A stretch of DNA of 64,000 nt from Actinomycetota bacterium (lineage in GTDB: Bacteria > Actinomycetota > UBA4738 > HRBIN12), in assembly GCA_035697485.1 (NCBI GenBank), contig DASSCU010000051.1:1-64000 (forward strand), in the 5' to 3' direction. Position numbers and translations under genes: made by a program. This document shows, in pieces, positions 52,555 through 60,932 of this stretch (position 1 is its first letter; the number at the start of each line of letters is the position of its first letter). The notes beneath the pieces were generated by a model that saw only the letters and a list, made by a program, of their open reading frames with translations, made no database searches and was not told the origin of the DNA.

Positions 52555-54243
52555 ATGGACGCCGCCGAGCGGACGACCGAGACCACCCACGAGCATCGAC
52601 GACGCCAGCTCGGTCCCGACGTGCGGCGGCGCCCCTCGGGCGAGGCGCCGCCACTGCCGCGGGAGCTCGGGAAGAGCGGGAAGTTCTGGCTGTTCATGGC
52701 TGCCTACTTCCTGGCCACGGTGATCGGCATCGTGCTGTTCGAGCCGTCAGAACGCCTCTTCGAGCGGGTCGACACGGCGGTGCTGCGATGGTTCGCCTCG
52801 TGGCGCGCTGAGCCTCTCACCGACGTCATGGAGATGATCGCCCTCCTCACGTCCCGGTGGGCGATCCGCATCCTGCGATGGGGCACGATCGCGACGCTGA
52901 TCGTGGTCCGCCGGTGGCGTCACCTGCTCGTGTTCATCGGCGCCCTGATCGTCGAGGCCTTCGTGACGTACGGGCTGACACTGGCGATCCACCGGCCGCG
53001 GCCGCTCGACGTGATCACGATCGGGCCGTGGCAGGACTTCGGGATGCCGTCGAGGCAGCTCGCCGGCCTCGCCGTCACCCTGGTCGGCATCACGTACTCG
53101 TTGATCCCGCACGGACGGTGGCGAGAGGCCTCGAAGTGGGCCACCGGAGGCGTGCTCCTGGTCGTCGGCATCGCTCGGGTCTACCTCGCGGTCGACCACC
53201 CCACCGACGCGATCTTCGGCGCCGTGCTGGGGGTCGCGATCGGGCTCACTGCGTTCCGCTGGTTCGCGCCGAACGACGTCTTCCCGGTGACCTATCGACG
53301 CGGGAAGTCGGCGCATCTCGACGTCGGAGGCCGACGGGGTGAAGCGATCGCCACCGCCGTCCGCGATCAGCTCGGCTACCGCGTGCTCGACGTGGAACCC
53401 GTGGGGTTGGAAGGGTCTGGCGGCTCAACGCCCTTGCGATTGCGAGTACGCGAGGAAGGCTCCGGCACGGAGCGGGTGCTGTTCGCGAAGCTGTACGCGA
53501 AGAACCACGTCCGCGCCGATCGCTGGTACAAGCTCGGACGCACGATCTTGTACGGCAAGCTCGAGGACGAGACCCCGTTCCAGACGGTGCGCCGGTTCGT
53601 GGAGTACGAGGACTACACGCTCAGGCTGATGGAGGATCTCGACCTGCCCGTGCCGCGCCCGTACGGCGTCGTCGAGATCACCCCCGAACGCGAGTACATG
53701 ATCGTGATGGAGTTCTTCGTCGGTGCCGTCGAGATCGGCGAGGCGGAGGTCGACGACCGCGTGATCGACCAAGGACTGCGGCTCGTGCGCGAGATGTGGG
53801 ACGAGGGTCTGGCCCACCGTGACATCAAGCCCGCCAACCTCATGGTGCTCGGCGGAGACCTGAAGCTGATCGACGTCTTCTTCGTGCAGGTACGGCCCTC
53901 CCCCTGGCGTCAGGCCGTCGACCTCGCGAACATGATGATGGTCCTCGGCCTGCGCTCCGACGCGCAACGCGTGTACGAGCACGCCTTGCGCTTGTTCACT
54001 CCGGAGGAGATCGCGGAGGCATTCTCCGCGACCCGAGGCGTGGCGAGCCCCACCCAGCTACGCACGATGATGAAGGAGGACGGCCGCGACCTGCTGGCCG
54101 AGTTCCAGGCGCTCGCGCCCGAACGGGAGCCGATGAAGATCCAACGATGGAGCGTCCGGCGCATCCTGCTCACGATCGGGGTGGTGCTCGTGGCGTTCAT
54201 CGTGCTCGGGTTGTTGGTGTCGAACTGGACGGTGTTCGCGTGA
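52555..54243 (+). CDS. PAP2-like membrane domain fused to a RIO/APH-like kinase (paralogue A)
   Basis: 562 aa. Cytosolic N-terminus with RRRPSGEAPPLPRE (24-37), then about five TM helices (44-235) forming a PAP2-type region. PAP2 motif 1 is reduced to HRPRP (146), motif 2 reads PSRQ instead of PSGH (165-168) and motif 3 keeps Arg and His in RVYLAVDHPTD (208-218). The kinase domain (275-530) has a glycine loop LEGSGGSTPL (285), Lys312 in FAKLYA, the catalytic loop AHRDIKPANLMV (Asp423) and metal Asp440 in KLIDV. It ends with a TM (537-557). So phosphatase activity is doubtful while kinase activity looks possible. AGAGGAA ribosome-binding site; starts a three-gene run with the lipoprotein and PAP2 genes. 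Substrate unknown. Confidence 0.85.
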   Translation: MDAAERTTETTHEHRRRQLGPDVRRRPSGEAPPLPRELGKSGKFWLFMAAYFLATVIGIVLFEPSERLFERVDTAVLRWFASWRAEPLTDVMEMIALLTSRWAIRILRWGTIATLIVVRRWRHLLVFIGALIVEAFVTYGLTLAIHRPRPLDVITIGPWQDFGMPSRQLAGLAVTLVGITYSLIPHGRWREASKWATGGVLLVVGIARVYLAVDHPTDAIFGAVLGVAIGLTAFRWFAPNDVFPVTYRRGKSAHLDVGGRRGEAIATAVRDQLGYRVLDVEPVGLEGSGGSTPLRLRVREEGSGTERVLFAKLYAKNHVRADRWYKLGRTILYGKLEDETPFQTVRRFVEYEDYTLRLMEDLDLPVPRPYGVVEITPEREYMIVMEFFVGAVEIGEAEVDDRVIDQGLRLVREMWDEGLAHRDIKPANLMVLGGDLKLIDVFFVQVRPSPWRQAVDLANMMMVLGLRSDAQRVYEHALRLFTPEEIAEAFSATRGVASPTQLRTMMKEDGRDLLAEFQALAPEREPMKIQRWSVRRILLTIGVVLVAFIVLGLLVSNWTVFA

Positions 54244-54806
54244 GGTGGCCCACGATCGCGCTCTCGATCACGCTGATGTCGGGAGCGATCGCGTGTTCGG
54301 CGGACATCCCGCAACAGCCGGTCTGCGCCCACCTCGACGGCTCGATCCTCGTCCTGGAGGCTCAGTCGGTGCCCTCGGCCACCCGGATCCCCTGCATCGC
54401 CGAGCTCCCGATCGGATGGCGGTTCGCCGGGTCGCTCATACGCGACAGCGGGACCACGCTCTGGCTCGACCACGACCGAGCCGGGGTCCACGCCGTCGAG
54501 ATCGCGCTGATGGCGAGCTGTGACGTCAGCGAGGCCGTGGAGGTCCCCCCGGCACCCGACGAGATCGGCATGCGGACGTACCAGTTGCCCGAGAGTCTCG
54601 ATCCGTTCGTCGGATCGCGGATGCTCCTCTTCGACGGCGGGTGCATCGTGTATCGCTACCGCTTCGCTCAGGGCTCTGAACCCGCCCTCGTGATCGAGGC
54701 CGATCGCGCCGTGTCGACGCTGCCGCGGGCAACGATCGTGTCCGAGGTCCGTCGCGATCTCGACCTCACGGTCTGCGGGGCCGGGGCGCCACCGTGCGCA
54801 GGCTAG
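54240..54806 (+). CDS. Predicted lipoprotein in the PAP2-kinase cluster
   Basis: 188 aa. GTG overlaps the kinase stop (GTGA). Signal peptide with lipobox GAIAC, then a beta-rich domain with four Cys (VCAHLDG, IPCIAEL, ASCDVSEAV, GGCIVYRY) and a Cys pair at the end. No known motif. The overlap means it is co-translated with paralogue A, suggesting an external partner. Function unknown. Confidence 0.68.
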   Translation: MRWPTIALSITLMSGAIACSADIPQQPVCAHLDGSILVLEAQSVPSATRIPCIAELPIGWRFAGSLIRDSGTTLWLDHDRAGVHAVEIALMASCDVSEAVEVPPAPDEIGMRTYQLPESLDPFVGSRMLLFDGGCIVYRYRFAQGSEPALVIEADRAVSTLPRATIVSEVRRDLDLTVCGAGAPPCAG

Positions 54807-54809
54807 TCT
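54804..54809 (+). promoter_or_regulatory. -10 element TAGTCT, leaderless promoter of the PAP2 gene
   Basis: TAGTCT overlaps the previous stop codon and ends 8 nt before the ATG at 54818. Confidence 0.45.
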
Positions 54810-54817
54810 CGCCGACG

Positions 54818-55531
54818 ATGCTGACCGATCACCGACGAGCCTTCCGCTTCTCCCTCGGCCTGCTCGCGTGCCTCGCCTTCATGCTCGTCGCGGTGGGGCG
54901 CCATCCCGAGGAGCTGGCGCCGTTGACCACGGTGTCGTTCATCGGCGAGTTCGACGCCACGGTCGAGCGCTGGGCAGACGACGTGCGTGTCGGCGTGCTC
55001 ACTGGGTTCTTCACGTTCCTGAGCATCGTGGGCGGCGGCCTCGTCACGATCCCCCTCCGCATCGTGGTCGCGACGTGGCTGCTCTTCCGGCGGCGATGGG
55101 TGGCGTTCTCGACCTTCGTGCTCGCGTGGGTCGCGTCGGAGGCGGTGCTCACGTGGCTGAAGATCTTCTTCCACCGGGGGCGTCCGCCTGACCCCCTCGT
55201 GGAGACGAACGGGTTCTCGTTCCCGTCGGGGCATGCCGTGGCCGGCGCCGCGCTCGCCGTCTCCCTGGTGCTGGTGTTCTTCCCACCCGGGCAGCGGCGC
55301 CGCAAATGGGAGCTGCTCGCGGTCGGGTTCACGTTCGTGATGGCGCTGTCACGGGTCTACCTGTCGGCGCACTGGTTCTCCGACGTGGTGACCGGCGTGC
55401 TGCTCGGCACCGGCATCGCGATCGGCTCCGCAGCCCTCGTGACCGAGGTGACGAACGCTCTCAGTGCTCGAGGTGTGATCCCACGGCCGCCGACGCCGCC
55501 CGGCGACCCGCTCGACCCCCGGCTGTCCTGA
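54818..55531 (+). CDS. PAP2-family lipid phosphatase
   Basis: 237 aa, five to six TM helices. All three catalytic motifs are intact: KIFFHRGRP (115-123), FPSGHAV (135-141) and SRVYLSAHWFSD (178-189). Such enzymes dephosphorylate phosphatidate, undecaprenyl-PP or similar lipids. A GTG at 54794 is an alternative start overlapping the lipoprotein gene. It sits between two proteins carrying degenerate PAP2 domains, so it may supply the activity they have lost. Confidence 0.9.
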   Translation: MLTDHRRAFRFSLGLLACLAFMLVAVGRHPEELAPLTTVSFIGEFDATVERWADDVRVGVLTGFFTFLSIVGGGLVTIPLRIVVATWLLFRRRWVAFSTFVLAWVASEAVLTWLKIFFHRGRPPDPLVETNGFSFPSGHAVAGAALAVSLVLVFFPPGQRRRKWELLAVGFTFVMALSRVYLSAHWFSDVVTGVLLGTGIAIGSAALVTEVTNALSARGVIPRPPTPPGDPLDPRLS

Positions 55532-55542
55532 TGCCTCGGGGC

Positions 55543-56667
55543 CTAGGCCGGAGACGCCTGCTGCTCTGCGTCGCTCGGTGACTCCCGCCGCCAGTCCTTC
55601 TTGGCCTTCCAGATCAGGTAGGTGAACGCCCCGAGCGGGATCTGGATGCCGTAGGTCAAGGCACGGAACATCAACACCGCGGCGACGATGGCCGCCTTCT
55701 CGCCATCCGGCGCCGCGGCGGCGAGACCACCGATGTAGCCGAGGTCGATCACCCCGACCCCTCCCGGGGTGATCGGCACGGCGGTGAGCAGCCGGCTGAA
55801 CGAGAACACCGCGAACACCTGGGCGGCGCTCACGTCCTGCTCGGACACCCCCATATTCCGCAGGGAGAGCAGCAACACCAAGTAGAGGGCGACCTGGCTC
55901 AGGATCGTCGTGAGCGTCAGACGCACCCAACGACGCTCCACCAGCCCGATCGTGTCGGCCCGGAACATGACCGCCCGATCGCCCGAGTCGGTCCTCGCCG
56001 GCTTCCCGAACAGCTTCAGGAAGAACGAGAGGATCCGGCCGAACCCATCGCCGATACGACGGGCGAAACGCTCGCTCACGAAGAGCGCCGAGAGCAGGCC
56101 GACCGCGATCGCCAGCACGATCACCCCGACGACCGCCGCGACCACGTAGGCGGACCCACTCTCCCCGGCGATCACGAGGAAGACGAGCGAGATCACCGGC
56201 AGCGCGAGCTTCACGAAGATGTTCCAGATCCCCGTCACGCCGACGTACAGCGCGACGTCCGTGCCCGTGAACCCCCACGATTTGAGGATCGTGTACGTGA
56301 GGCCGACCGCGATCGCCCCGCCCCCCGGCAGCGTGTTCGCAACCGACGTCGTGGTCTGCGTGAGCACCGCCGCCCGGCTCAGCCTCAGGCCAGGGAGGGC
56401 GGCCATGTTCGCCCACCAGTAGGTGAACAGGTTGAAGACCGTGGCCGCGATCAGGGAGAGCAGCTCCAGTCCGGTGAGCGACTCGAACGCCTTCCAGACC
56501 GCGGAATAGTCGGCGACCTTCGGGATCGCGAAGAAGAAGATGCCCCCGACGATGAGGAGGGAGATGACGCCCGACACGATCCGCCTGGCCGGCGAGTGCT
56601 TCTTCGCGGCGTTGGCGGTTCCGTCGGCCGTCGACTCCTCCGCAACGGCGGCGGCAGGCTCGGTCAT
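55543..56667 (-). CDS. YbhN/UPF0104 flippase-like membrane protein
   Basis: 374 aa, about eight TM helices. Signature segments SVANTLPGGGAIAVGLTY and LTAVPITPGGVGVIDLGYIG are those of the lysylphosphatidylglycerol-synthase TM/AglD/YbhN superfamily, thought to flip or handle lipid-linked molecules. No catalytic aminoacyl-transfer domain is present. Leaderless start after TATCCT. Convergent with the PAP2 gene (11 nt) and divergent from paralogue B (90 nt). Confidence 0.88.
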   Translation of the reverse strand: MTEPAAAVAEESTADGTANAAKKHSPARRIVSGVISLLIVGGIFFFAIPKVADYSAVWKAFESLTGLELLSLIAATVFNLFTYWWANMAALPGLRLSRAAVLTQTTTSVANTLPGGGAIAVGLTYTILKSWGFTGTDVALYVGVTGIWNIFVKLALPVISLVFLVIAGESGSAYVVAAVVGVIVLAIAVGLLSALFVSERFARRIGDGFGRILSFFLKLFGKPARTDSGDRAVMFRADTIGLVERRWVRLTLTTILSQVALYLVLLLSLRNMGVSEQDVSAAQVFAVFSFSRLLTAVPITPGGVGVIDLGYIGGLAAAAPDGEKAAIVAAVLMFRALTYGIQIPLGAFTYLIWKAKKDWRRESPSDAEQQASPA

Positions 56668-56673
56668 CGGGTG

Positions 56674-56679
56674 AGGATA
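56674..56679 (-). promoter_or_regulatory. -10 element TATCCT, leaderless promoter of the flippase-like gene
   Basis: TATCCT on the minus strand ends 6 nt before the ATG at 56667. Confidence 0.5.
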
Positions 56680-56743
56680 GCGCGCCCCGACCGGAAGGAC
56701 CTCCGCACCGTGCGCGGGACCCACTCGCCGGGCGCCACTCCGC

Positions 56744-56749
56744 TAGGCT
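56744..56749 (+). promoter_or_regulatory. -10 element TAGGCT, leaderless promoter of paralogue B
   Basis: TAGGCT ends 8 nt before the ATG at 56758; no Shine-Dalgarno sequence. Confidence 0.5.
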
Positions 56750-56757
56750 CCCGCCTG

Positions 56758-58413
56758 ATGGAACGGCAGGCCACGACCTCGACCGCGCCCTCGTCCGCCG
56801 GGCGCGTGCATCGCCAGCGTCGGCCCTCGGGCGAGCCACCGCCACTCCCGCGCCCGTCGGGTTCGGCCCGGTGGTGGTGGGCGCTGGTGGGCGTGGTGCT
56901 GCTCGGCGTCGCGATCGAGCTCTGGGTCGCCAACTCCGACCAGCCGCACGCGTTCGGCGATGCGGTCCTCCGTGCCTTCGAGGACATCCGTACGCCTGTC
57001 CTCACCGACTTCGCCAAGCTGATCGCCGTGCTCACCACGTTCGGCGCCGTCCAGATCCTCCGGGTCGTGTTGGCGGGCGTGTTGGTCGTGACCAAGCGCT
57101 TCCGCCACCTGGTGGTGGCGCTCGCCACGTTCGTGGTCAGTGACTGGCTGGTGCTGACCTTCCTCGATGTGCAGCGCCCACCCGGAGACGTCGCTCCCCT
57201 GATCGACGCGACGGACTTCCGCTTCCCGTCATGGCCGATGACCGCCTTCGCGATCACGATGTTCGCGATGCCGTTCGTCCTGGCCCCGGCCGGCCGGGCA
57301 AGGAAGCGCGCGATGATCGCCGCCTGGATCGTGGTGGTGCTGGTCGCGCTCTCGCGCCTGTATCTCGCGGCGGACTACCCGTCGAACGTCGCCTACGCGG
57401 CGCTCCTCAGCTGGGTGCTGTCCGAGACGTTGTTCCGATGGTTCGTGCCCGACGAGTCGTTCCCCGTGAGCTACCGGCATGGCGGGAACGCCGCGCACCT
57501 CGACCTCGGAGGGGCGCGAGCCGAGGCCGTGAAGCACGCCATGGCCGACCAGGTCGGGCTCGAGGTGACCGAGGTGGAGCCGTTCGGGCTCGAGGGCTCG
57601 GGCGGATCGTCCCCGCTCCGCATGACGCTCGCCGACGGATCGCGGGTCTTCGGCAAGATCTACGCGACCAGTCACGTGCGAGCCGACCGCTGGTACCGCG
57701 TGGGGCGCACGATCCTCTACGGCAAGCTCGAGGACGAGACCCCCTTCGGATCGGTGCGCAGGCTGGCCGAGTACGAGGACTACGCTCTGCGCTACCTCGC
57801 GATGAACGACGTCACCGTGGCCCACACGTGGGGCATCGTGGAGCTGACGCCGAACCGCGAGTACATGCTCGTCACGGAGTTCTTCGAGGACGCGAAGAAC
57901 CTCGGCGACTCCGAGATCGACGACGTCGTGATCGACGAGGGCCTGCATCTGATCCGCCAGTTCTGGGCCATCGGGATCGCTCACCGCGACATCAAGCCCG
58001 CGAACCTGCTGGTGCAGCACGGGCACCTGCAGCTGGTCGATGTCTCCGGCCTCGAGGTTCGTCCGACGCCGTGGCGCCAGGCGGTCGACCTCGCCAACAT
58101 GATGCTCACCCTCGCGCTGCAGACCGACCCCGACCGTGTTTACGAGCGCGCCACCGCCGTCTTCACGCCGGACGAGATCGCCGAAGCCTTCGCCTGCGCC
58201 GTCGGCATGGCGGTGCCGACCGAGCTCTCCAGCCGGCTGAAGCAGGACCCTCGGCCGATCATGGACCGGTTCGAGGAGCTCGCCCCTCCGCACGAGCCGG
58301 TGTCGATCCAGACCTGGGATCTGCAGCGCATCGCCCTGACGGCCGCCGTCGTGGTCGGGGGACTCGTCCTCCTCGCGATGGCGATCGATTCGCTCTTCGC
58401 CGGACTGGACTGA
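56758..58413 (+). CDS. PAP2-like membrane domain fused to a RIO/APH-like kinase (paralogue B)
   Basis: 551 aa, colinear with paralogue A. Shared N-terminal RRPSGEPPPLPR (21-32), about five TM helices, kinase domain (265-520) and C-terminal TM (528-545). PAP2 motifs are more decayed: QRPPGD (139), PSWP (157-160) and SRLYLAADYPSN with Tyr207 in place of the catalytic His. Kinase motifs are complete: LEGSGGSSPL (278), Lys300 in FGKIYA, AHRDIKPANLLV (Asp411), LVDV (Asp428). Long blocks are near-identical to A, such as RTILYGKLEDETPF and PWRQAVDLANMM, so the kinase is under stronger constraint than the PAP2 part. Its end is convergent with truB. Confidence 0.85.
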   Translation: MERQATTSTAPSSAGRVHRQRRPSGEPPPLPRPSGSARWWWALVGVVLLGVAIELWVANSDQPHAFGDAVLRAFEDIRTPVLTDFAKLIAVLTTFGAVQILRVVLAGVLVVTKRFRHLVVALATFVVSDWLVLTFLDVQRPPGDVAPLIDATDFRFPSWPMTAFAITMFAMPFVLAPAGRARKRAMIAAWIVVVLVALSRLYLAADYPSNVAYAALLSWVLSETLFRWFVPDESFPVSYRHGGNAAHLDLGGARAEAVKHAMADQVGLEVTEVEPFGLEGSGGSSPLRMTLADGSRVFGKIYATSHVRADRWYRVGRTILYGKLEDETPFGSVRRLAEYEDYALRYLAMNDVTVAHTWGIVELTPNREYMLVTEFFEDAKNLGDSEIDDVVIDEGLHLIRQFWAIGIAHRDIKPANLLVQHGHLQLVDVSGLEVRPTPWRQAVDLANMMLTLALQTDPDRVYERATAVFTPDEIAEAFACAVGMAVPTELSSRLKQDPRPIMDRFEELAPPHEPVSIQTWDLQRIALTAAVVVGGLVLLAMAIDSLFAGLD

Positions 58414-58427
58414 GCCTGCTCAGCCAG
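58405..58427. terminator. Hairpin overlapping both convergent stop codons
   Basis: CTGG-A-CTGAGC (58405-58415) pairs with GCTCAGCCAG (58418-58427), one bulged A, tiny loop. It contains the TGA of paralogue B and the TGA of truB. No T-tract; it could be a bidirectional terminator. Confidence 0.4.
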
Positions 58428-59289
58428 GCACCAACACGACGAGCGGCTTCGCTTTGGGTCCGTCGTCCTCGAACACCGCGATCAGCCGTCCGTCGGGGTC
58501 GAGCACGGCGTACGGGCCGTCGATCCCCGCGGGCGCGAGGACGCGGCCGTGTCCCGCCGCCCGGGCCTCCTCGGCGTCGATACGCACGGAGGGGAGATGA
58601 GCGACGGTTTGCTCGATCGGCAGTGGCGCTCCAGGGTCGTCCGGATCGGTCGCGTCCGCGACGTCGAACGGTCCGATCGCGGTGCGTCGCAACGCCGTGA
58701 GGTGAGCCCCACACCCGACGGCCGCCCCGACGTCGGCTGCGAGCACCCGCACGTAGGTCCCCCCACCGCAGGTGACCCCGAGGTCGACGTCGTCGCCCCG
58801 CCGAGCCCGTACCTCGAAGCGGTCGACCCTGATCGGACGCGGCGCGGCCTCGAGCACGTCCCCCGTCCGGGCGGCCTCATAGAGCTTGCGACCTCTTACC
58901 TTGACGGCCGAGTATGCGGGAGGGCGCTGCATCGACGCACCGACGAGCGACGCGACGGCGGCCGCCAGACGATCATCGTCGACCGAGACCGGCTCGACCC
59001 TTGTGACCTCCCCGTCGGCGTCCAGGGTCGTGGTCTCGATGCCCAGGCGCATCGTGGCCTCGTACGTCTTGGGCAGGTCGCCGAGGAAGCGGAGGAGCCG
59101 GGTGGCCCGGCCGACGCCCATGACCAGCAGTCCCGTTGCCATCGGGTCGAGGGTGCCCGAGTGGCCGACCTTCCTCGTGCCGAGGGCCCGGCGAACCTTC
59201 GCCACGGCGTCGTGCGACGTGATACCCGCCGGCTTGTCGACGAGCAGCAGCCCTTCGGGTCCGCCCTCGGTGTCGGGGCGCAAGCTCAC
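58420..59289 (-). CDS. truB: tRNA pseudouridine(55) synthase
   Basis: 289 aa. Catalytic Asp in VGHSGTLDPMATGLLVMG; GLLLVDKPAGITSHD and RPPAYSAVKVRGRKLYEAAR are family segments; a C-terminal PUA-like tail ends with PKAKPLVVLV. GTG start overlapping the nrnA stop (GTGA). Confidence 0.96.
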   Translation of the reverse strand: MSLRPDTEGGPEGLLLVDKPAGITSHDAVAKVRRALGTRKVGHSGTLDPMATGLLVMGVGRATRLLRFLGDLPKTYEATMRLGIETTTLDADGEVTRVEPVSVDDDRLAAAVASLVGASMQRPPAYSAVKVRGRKLYEAARTGDVLEAAPRPIRVDRFEVRARRGDDVDLGVTCGGGTYVRVLAADVGAAVGCGAHLTALRRTAIGPFDVADATDPDDPGAPLPIEQTVAHLPSVRIDAEEARAAGHGRVLAPAGIDGPYAVLDPDGRLIAVFEDDGPKAKPLVVLVPG

Positions 59290-60266
59290 GCGGGAACGGG
59301 CTCGCCCCGGAGCGCCTTCGCGAGACGGTCGACGGTCTCGGCCGGACCGTGGGTCGACGTGTATCCGGCAGCGAGCCGGTGGCCGCCGCCGCCGAAGGCC
59401 GCCGCGACCTTCGCGAGATCGTGCCCGCCGCGCGAGCGCGCACTCACCTTGAAGCGACCGTCCTTCTGCTGCTTCACGATCGCCGCCACATCGACGTCGC
59501 GCGCCGTTCGGATCACGTCGATCAGGTCGTCGGTCTCGGCCGGGTGCACGCCCGCCTCCTGCAGGTCGGCCTGGGTGAGGTAGGTCCAGACGAGGTCGGC
59601 GTCGGCGACGTGCTCGAGCCGTCCCAACGCCACTCCGACGAGTTGCAGGTAGGTGGCGGGATTGTCCTCGTAGAGCGCCTGCACGAGCCGGGCGTGATCG
59701 AACGGGTGCTCGCGGAGCCGGGCGGCGATACGCAGCGTCGCGGGGGTGGTGGCCTCGTACTGGAACTTGCCCGTGTCGGTGACCAGGCCGGCGTACAGGC
59801 AGACCGCCGTCTCGTCGGGCATGTCACCGCCCATCGTCTCGATCAAACGGAAGACCATCTCGCAGGTCGACGAGGCCTCGGGATCGTTGAGAGGGATCGA
59901 GCCCAGCCCGTCGTTCGACCGGTGATGGTCGATCCAGATCACCTCGCCCGCCCGGTTCGCGACGTGCCCGAGTTGAGCGAGCCGGTCGAACGCGGCGCAG
60001 TCGCACGTGACCATCACCGCGGGTTCCTTCGGGAACTCCTTCGCCGGGACCAACCGCTCGGCGCCGGGCAGCATCTCGGCCCATCGCGGGAGTTCGAGCG
60101 GTTCGTTCGGGTACGAGCAGACGGTTTCGACCCCTCGCGACCGCAGGAAGGCGGCGAGCCCGAGCATCGAGCCGAGGGCGTCCGCGTCGGGGTTCACGTG
60201 ACAGGCGAGCGCGACCTCGGTCGCGTCGGCGAGCACCTGGGCGGCGCGCTCGAAGTCCGGAGTCAT
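59286..60266 (-). CDS. nrnA: DHH-family oligoribonuclease/pAp phosphatase
   Basis: 326 aa. DHH domain with CHVNPDADALGSMLGLAAF, CDCAAFDRLAQL and WIDHHRSN; DHHA1 domain with VSARSRGGHDLAKVAAAFGG followed by GGHRLAAG. It degrades short oligoribonucleotides and pAp, completing RNA decay started by RNase Y, RNase J and PNPase. ATG overlaps the rbfA stop (ATGA). Confidence 0.94.
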   Translation of the reverse strand: MTPDFERAAQVLADATEVALACHVNPDADALGSMLGLAAFLRSRGVETVCSYPNEPLELPRWAEMLPGAERLVPAKEFPKEPAVMVTCDCAAFDRLAQLGHVANRAGEVIWIDHHRSNDGLGSIPLNDPEASSTCEMVFRLIETMGGDMPDETAVCLYAGLVTDTGKFQYEATTPATLRIAARLREHPFDHARLVQALYEDNPATYLQLVGVALGRLEHVADADLVWTYLTQADLQEAGVHPAETDDLIDVIRTARDVDVAAIVKQQKDGRFKVSARSRGGHDLAKVAAAFGGGGHRLAAGYTSTHGPAETVDRLAKALRGEPVPA

Positions 60267-60619
60267 CGCTCGTCCTCCGCGCGATGAAGACCAGCGATCA
60301 GCTCGTCGATGCGCCGACCCTGCTCGTAGGTGGTGTCTTCCTCGAACTCGAGCTCGGGCAAGTACTTGAGACGTACCTGCCGCCCGATCACCGCCCGTAG
60401 GTGCGGTCGAGCGGAGCGCAGGGCTGCACGCGTGCCGGCCTTCGCCTTGTCATCGCCCATCGACGTGTACGCCACCCGGGCGTGTCGCAGGTCGGGGGAG
60501 ACCTTCACGCCCACGACGGTGACGAACCCCACGCGGGGATCCTTCAGCTTCGGGATCTCCTCGGCGAGGATCTCTCGGAATTCCTCGCCGACGCGATCGA
60601 TGCGAGCGCCCTGGGTCAT
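60263..60619 (-). CDS. rbfA: Ribosome-binding factor A
   Basis: 118 aa. RIDRVGEEFREILAEEIPKL, DPRVGFVTVVGVKVSPDLRH and LKYLPELEFEEDTTYEQG are conserved. It helps mature the 16S 5' end. The ATG at 60619 was preferred over a GTG at 60622 because it is 6 nt after a TAGGCT -10 element. Confidence 0.95.
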   Translation of the reverse strand: MTQGARIDRVGEEFREILAEEIPKLKDPRVGFVTVVGVKVSPDLRHARVAYTSMGDDKAKAGTRAALRSARPHLRAVIGRQVRLKYLPELEFEEDTTYEQGRRIDELIAGLHRAEDER

Positions 60620-60625
60620 CACTTC

Positions 60626-60631
60626 AGCCTA
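60626..60631 (-). promoter_or_regulatory. -10 element TAGGCT upstream of rbfA
   Basis: TAGGCT on the minus strand ends 6 nt before the rbfA ATG, so rbfA-nrnA-truB may also be transcribed from an internal leaderless promoter inside the nusA operon. Confidence 0.4.
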
Positions 60632-60638
60632 CCGGCGC

Positions 60639-60932
60639 TCAGTCGTCCGGGGCGTGCACCGTCACATCGACCTGGAGAACCTCGACCGCGGGCCACGTGT
60701 CGACGAATCGCTCGATCTCGCCGACGACCTTCCGCAGGTGGTACTCCTGGGCGCCGGCCACCGCGATCGCGATCGAGGCCCGTTGCCACAGGTCCTGGTG
60801 GTCGACCTCGGCCACGGAGACGTTGAATCGTTGCCGGAGCGCCGCGGTCAGCGCCTTCACGACGTGGCGTTTCTGCTTCAGGGAGTGGCTATCGCGGATA
60901 CGCAGGTCGAAGCGCTGCAGCGCGACGAACAT
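60639..60932 (-). CDS. DUF503 (YlxP-like) protein
   Basis: 97 aa. FVALQRFDLRIRDSHSLKQK, RHVVKALTAALRQRFNVSVA and EVDHQDLWQRASIAIAVAGA match DUF503/YlxP, small proteins regularly found between infB and rbfA. Probably a translation or ribosome-assembly accessory factor. Start shares one base with the infB stop (TGATG). Confidence 0.92.
   Translation of the reverse strand: MFVALQRFDLRIRDSHSLKQKRHVVKALTAALRQRFNVSVAEVDHQDLWQRASIAIAVAGAQEYHLRKVVGEIERFVDTWPAVEVLQVDVTVHAPDD

Noticed and set aside
52555-54243. Paralogue A as an active PAP2 phosphatase
   Set aside because: Motif 2 PSGH is changed to PSRQ and motif 1 lacks the normal K-x6-RP form; the kinase part is the better preserved half.
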